Source: Sisyra terminalis (taxonomy: Eukaryota > Arthropoda > Insecta > Neuroptera > Sisyridae). Taken from it: a stretch of DNA of 64,000 nt. Both the position numbers and the translations under genes were made by a program. A model generated the notes under the pieces. That model was given only the letters and a program-made list of their open reading frames with translations, was not told the origin of the DNA and searched no databases. The stretch spans positions 3,906,001 through 3,970,000 of the forward strand of contig OY292277.1 of NCBI GenBank assembly GCA_958496175.1, read 5' to 3'. Every line of letters starts with the position of its first letter. Within the stretch, counting starts at the first letter, position 1. Shown in pieces: positions 60,998-64,000 of the stretch.

Positions 60998-61486
60998 TAG
61001 AAGATTAATATATAAAATATATTGCAGTCCAATTTATGTAGTATAATTTAACATAACAATATACAAATTTAATATAATAATATACAAATATTCGTGACGT
61101 ATTGCCCAGATACGTATTTCGATTGCCTAGCAATCTTCATCAGTGGTCATCAAGTAGTTTGGATCACTCCGTAACTGCTTTGTCATGATTTACACATTCA
61201 GTGAATGCAGTTACGGAGTGATCCAAACTACTTGATGACCACTGATGAAGATTGCCAGGCAATCGAAATACGTATCTGGGCAATACGTCACGAATATTTT
61301 TGTTTGAACTTCTGTTCAAATTTATGTTGATGGTAGGTTTTTTTTTATATATTATTATATTAAGTTTATATATTATTATATTAAATTATACTACATAAAT
61401 TAGACTGCAATATATTTTATATGTTGTATACACAGTATAACTGTTCAAAGTCAGCGGAAAAAAATCTTATTTTGATTAGAAGATTA
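60998..61486. mobile_element. Fold-back element, second copy, with 10-bp target duplication
   Basis: TAGAAGATTA flanks the insertion (60,998-61,007 and 61,477-61,486). The core 61,087-61,332 is the same palindrome as at 35,620-35,881, and the outer arms (CAGTCCAATTTATGTAGTAT / ACTACATAAATTAGACTG) match those at 35.2 and 36.8 kb. The right terminus GTTCAAAGTCAGCGG..ATCTTATTTTGA is identical in position to the first copy, while left ends differ. It lacks the middle layer, so it shows the simpler ancestral form. Confidence 0.82.
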
Positions 61487-61599
61487 GCATTATATGCAGA
61501 GAAATATTAAATAAAATGATATTTTTTTTGGATGCAAAAATCATTGTAGATCAATCATTGTAGATTGTAAGTTCCACTTAATCTTGATTTTTTCAATTA

Positions 61600-62099
61600 T
61601 TACTATTTTGGCTTTATATTGTTGGTATACAACGCGAAATCAACAAGTGGAATCTCAATATAGATCACTCCAATCTAGGTCCCACCAAATGCAAAGCAAT
61701 TACTCCCTGCCAAGAATATTCGTTTTTCGCCTTGGCAGTTGATCCCTAGGAAGGCCTACCCCCCAATTTTCACCTATAGGATCTATTTTTCCTCCTCGAT
61801 CATATACAAAAATCTCTTTACTTCTGCATTTGGAGGAATTATTTGCTCGTAAAGAAATGACGATTAATATTTTTTGCCTTGAGTCCATACGAATTCTAGT
61901 TTCCCGATTTTTGCTGCATATCCGTAGCTTCCAGATAACTTAAAACCACTTGTTGACTCCATAAAATTTTCACGATTTTCTCTCGAATTTGACATAAATC
62001 TTGGTCCAGATACTTCTCCAACTCAGCATCTTCCCACTTTACTAGCCTATCTTCGCTTTTTAATCCCTGGTATCGAGTTTGCCACTTTTTAAATACCAA
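61600..62099 (-). pseudogene. Mariner (irritans-type) transposase relic 1
   Basis: The minus strand reads YQGLKSEDRLVKWEDAELEK, YLDQDLCQIREKIVKILWSQ, QVVLSYLEATDMQQKSGN then a stop; this follows the N-terminal helix-turn-helix part of mariner transposases ('ELE.LLDQD.CQTQEE.A..L.VTQQ.IS..LK.M...QK.GNW'). Downstream, after frame shifts, GSTAK and IGVIYIEIP match the region just before and after the first part of the catalytic domain. Several stops and shifts make it inactive. Confidence 0.72.
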
Positions 62100-62179
62100 A
62101 ACAGATCTTTTAAGATCTTTAAGATCTTTTAATTATTAAAAAATGTTCTCCATATGCTTTCCATAAAAATCGAAATCCA

Positions 62180-62460
62180 TTAGCTAAACTTTTCTTTAAA
62201 ATTGTTGCCAAAAAGTAGTGCTTTCTGTAAGTTGCATTTTAGAGGCACAAAAGTTGATATGATTAGGGCACAAAGAAAGTATATGGATAAAACTTCAGTG
62301 AAAGTTCCCAGTTTCCCGATTTCTGGACCATATCCATAACTTTCAGATGGTTTGAAACCACTTGTTGACTCAATACCAAGATTTTTACAATCTCTTCTGG
62401 AGTATGACAAAAATCTTGATCCAATAACTCCTCCAATTTAGCACCATCAATTTTTTTTTT
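62180..62460 (-). pseudogene. Mariner (irritans-type) transposase relic 2
   Basis: The minus strand reads LEELLDQDFCHTPEEIVKIL, VLSQQVVSNHLKVMDMVQKS and GNWELSLKF, then a stop. It is the same segment as in relic 1, about 400 bp away in the same orientation and less decayed here (the GNWELSLK reaches further). The two relics share PEEIVKIL/REKIVKIL and SQQVV, so they are copies of one element or a local duplication. Confidence 0.75.
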
Positions 62461-62817
62461 TTTGATCTACATTCGCATTCTTTGTCACTAGTATCAAAAT
62501 TATTTTTTTTAAGGGGTTATACCTAGTAAGAATTTTCAAAAAAAAATATTTTTTTTGGTTGCATTTTTCCAATGTACATATATTTAAGTATATTCTTTGA
62601 AAATTTGAAATTGATCCGGATAAAAGTAAAACTTTAATTCAGTGTTTAAAGCTTTAAGTGAATGTTTCAATATAAAACGTATAATGAACCAGTAAAGTAT
62701 AACGTAGCACCAAAAGGGGGGAGGGTAAAATTTTAAAACTATGTAATAAATGTAATCCTCGTAACGTAAACATTTATTTAAATGGTAAAAGTAACATGAT
62801 TCCGGCACGGTTTAATC

Positions 62818-62927
62818 AAGAAATTAAGAACTTAATTGTATTGGATAATTTTTTTTTATATCTTAAACTAAAAATTCAGGGGGCGATCGCTGTAAAAAAA
62901 TCAATTTGGGAAATAACGGACACCCTA
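62818..62927. mobile_element. Solo terminal part of the hAT-like MITE
   Basis: TTGTATTGGATAATTTTTTT..ATCTTAAACTAAAAATTCAG, GGGCGATCGCTGT and GGGAAATAACGGACACCCTA match the right 110 bp of the element at 58,314-59,148. The rest of the element is absent, so it is a truncated copy. Confidence 0.8.
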
Positions 62928-64000
62928 CTATATATTCACTCGTAATAATAATTTTAAACTTCATCATATATTCTTTGATTCCAACTGCACTAATAATTTT
63001 TTTTCAAACCATTTCCCAATTAAAATTCCTTCAAAAAAACACCAATTTTTTCCACCTAATACCAAAAAACCAACTTTGATCACTCAATTAATTGCAAGTA
63101 TTTAGGTCTTAAATTGACTTCATAAAAAACACACACATAAAAAACTATCCATGTAAAGTGTTTAAAGTGCTAATTGAAAATCGAAAATAAACGGAAAAAT
63201 CGGCGACAAATCCAAGCGATAAAGGTCTGATTAAATGTTAGAAATGGTGAAAAGTAGGTCATCGAAATACATTGAAAAAAAAAGTGTAAACAAATAATTT
63301 TTCGCTCATCAGCACAAAGAATTCCCACACACAAATTACTTGCAGTAATACTCGTGCATTGGCATAGTTCCACAACTCAATTAACAGTAAAACTACCTCA
63401 ACGACTATTATATATCTTCCCATTAAATTTACCTACACTGATTACAAAAAATTTCAATCAAAGTTTTACGACAAGGTTTTTGATCTTTCGAGTCTCAATG
63501 TACGAAATATAATTACTTTCATTTCAATCGTTCAATAATTAATCAATTATTTAATGAAAATTCTGCCATGGTAAGTTTAAAATAAAGAATGAAATAACTG
63601 TGATAATTGTGTGGAGTGGAAGTTGAAAATGAAAGTTGAGGTACAATTTAAGACCTTATCGGTTTTTGCTTGAGTAATTGTTTGAGATAATTTGTACAAA
63701 CAATTAAAAAAATTTTTTATTCTTTTTTCTTCAAAATAAAATATATTCACTTCAAAACATGAGGAAAGTTTCTTTGTGCTCTCCATTGAATAACAAAGAA
63801 ATGTATTACAACTATTTGAATAACTTTAATTTGATGATTTTGTCAATAATTTTTTTTTATACCAATCATTTCACAGAATTGGCAGATTTCATTAAATTAA
63901 AAAAAATTAAATCAACTTTTAAAGATGGAAAAATAAGAGATGATTTAAGGCTTGAAAACTTAGTAATCAATATATTCGCCGTTTATTTTGAAAGTGAGTT
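62928..64000. other. Right end of window, no feature recognised
   Basis: AT-rich DNA without recognisable coding, repeat or RNA features. Confidence 0.4.

Noticed and set aside
61700..61888. 62-residue minus-strand gene
   Set aside because: It is one frame of a frameshifted mariner transposase relic; matching pieces (GSTAK, IGVIYIEI) are in other frames.

Overview
The window is AT-rich eukaryotic nuclear DNA, most likely from an insect. There are no bacterial-type operons. The only recognisable cellular gene is split by GT-AG introns and encodes a CD36-family protein of insect type. The surrounding DNA carries degraded irritans-type mariner, hAT-like MITE and RNase H-bearing non-LTR retrotransposon sequences. 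Species cannot be named from the sequence.

Layout. (1) Positions 1-32,978 are one uninterrupted tandem satellite array of about 98 head-to-tail monomers of 335 bp (334 bp in a right-hand subfamily). It enters from beyond the left edge. Diagnostic variants recur at multiples of the monomer, showing local higher-order repeats: 1,675/2,345 bp, 1,004/2,344 bp, 670 bp and 1,337 bp blocks. The 93-residue open frame in many monomers is broken by several independent stops in others, so it is treated as a satellite by-product and not a gene. (2) Positions 32,979-33,360 are the decayed right edge, where satellite-like copies become shorter (188 bp spacing) and more diverged. (3) Positions 33,361-34,507 are AT-rich flank with no recognised gene. 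(4) Positions 34,508-56,388, minus strand, hold eight coding exons of a class B scavenger receptor of the CD36 family (debris buster/SCARB1-like). They were assembled by splice sites and frame into about 507 residues; the first coding exon with the start codon was not found and may lie right of 56,388 or outside the window. (5) The 16.4 kb third visible gap (37,750-54,132), the 1.7 kb gap at 35,148-36,881, the 2 kb gap at 54,294-56,296 and the region to 64,000 are full of repeats.

Repeats outside the satellite. A nested fold-back element at 35,211-36,848 with a 12-bp target duplication has enlarged a probable 84-bp intron to 1.7 kb. A relative lies at 61,008-61,476 with a 10-bp duplication. 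Other items are a tandem array at 38,487-40,140, a diverged duplication at 45,090-46,200, large palindromes at 44,795-44,955 and 54,694-55,708, a hAT-like MITE at 58,314-59,148 with a detached end at 62,818-62,927, RNase H/RT fragments of a non-LTR element at 49,342-51,430 and 55,838-55,990, and two mariner transposase relics at 61,600-62,460.

The parts do not form a pathway. The picture is a single receptor gene whose 3' end sits about 1.5 kb from a large satellite block and whose introns have been colonised by mobile DNA.
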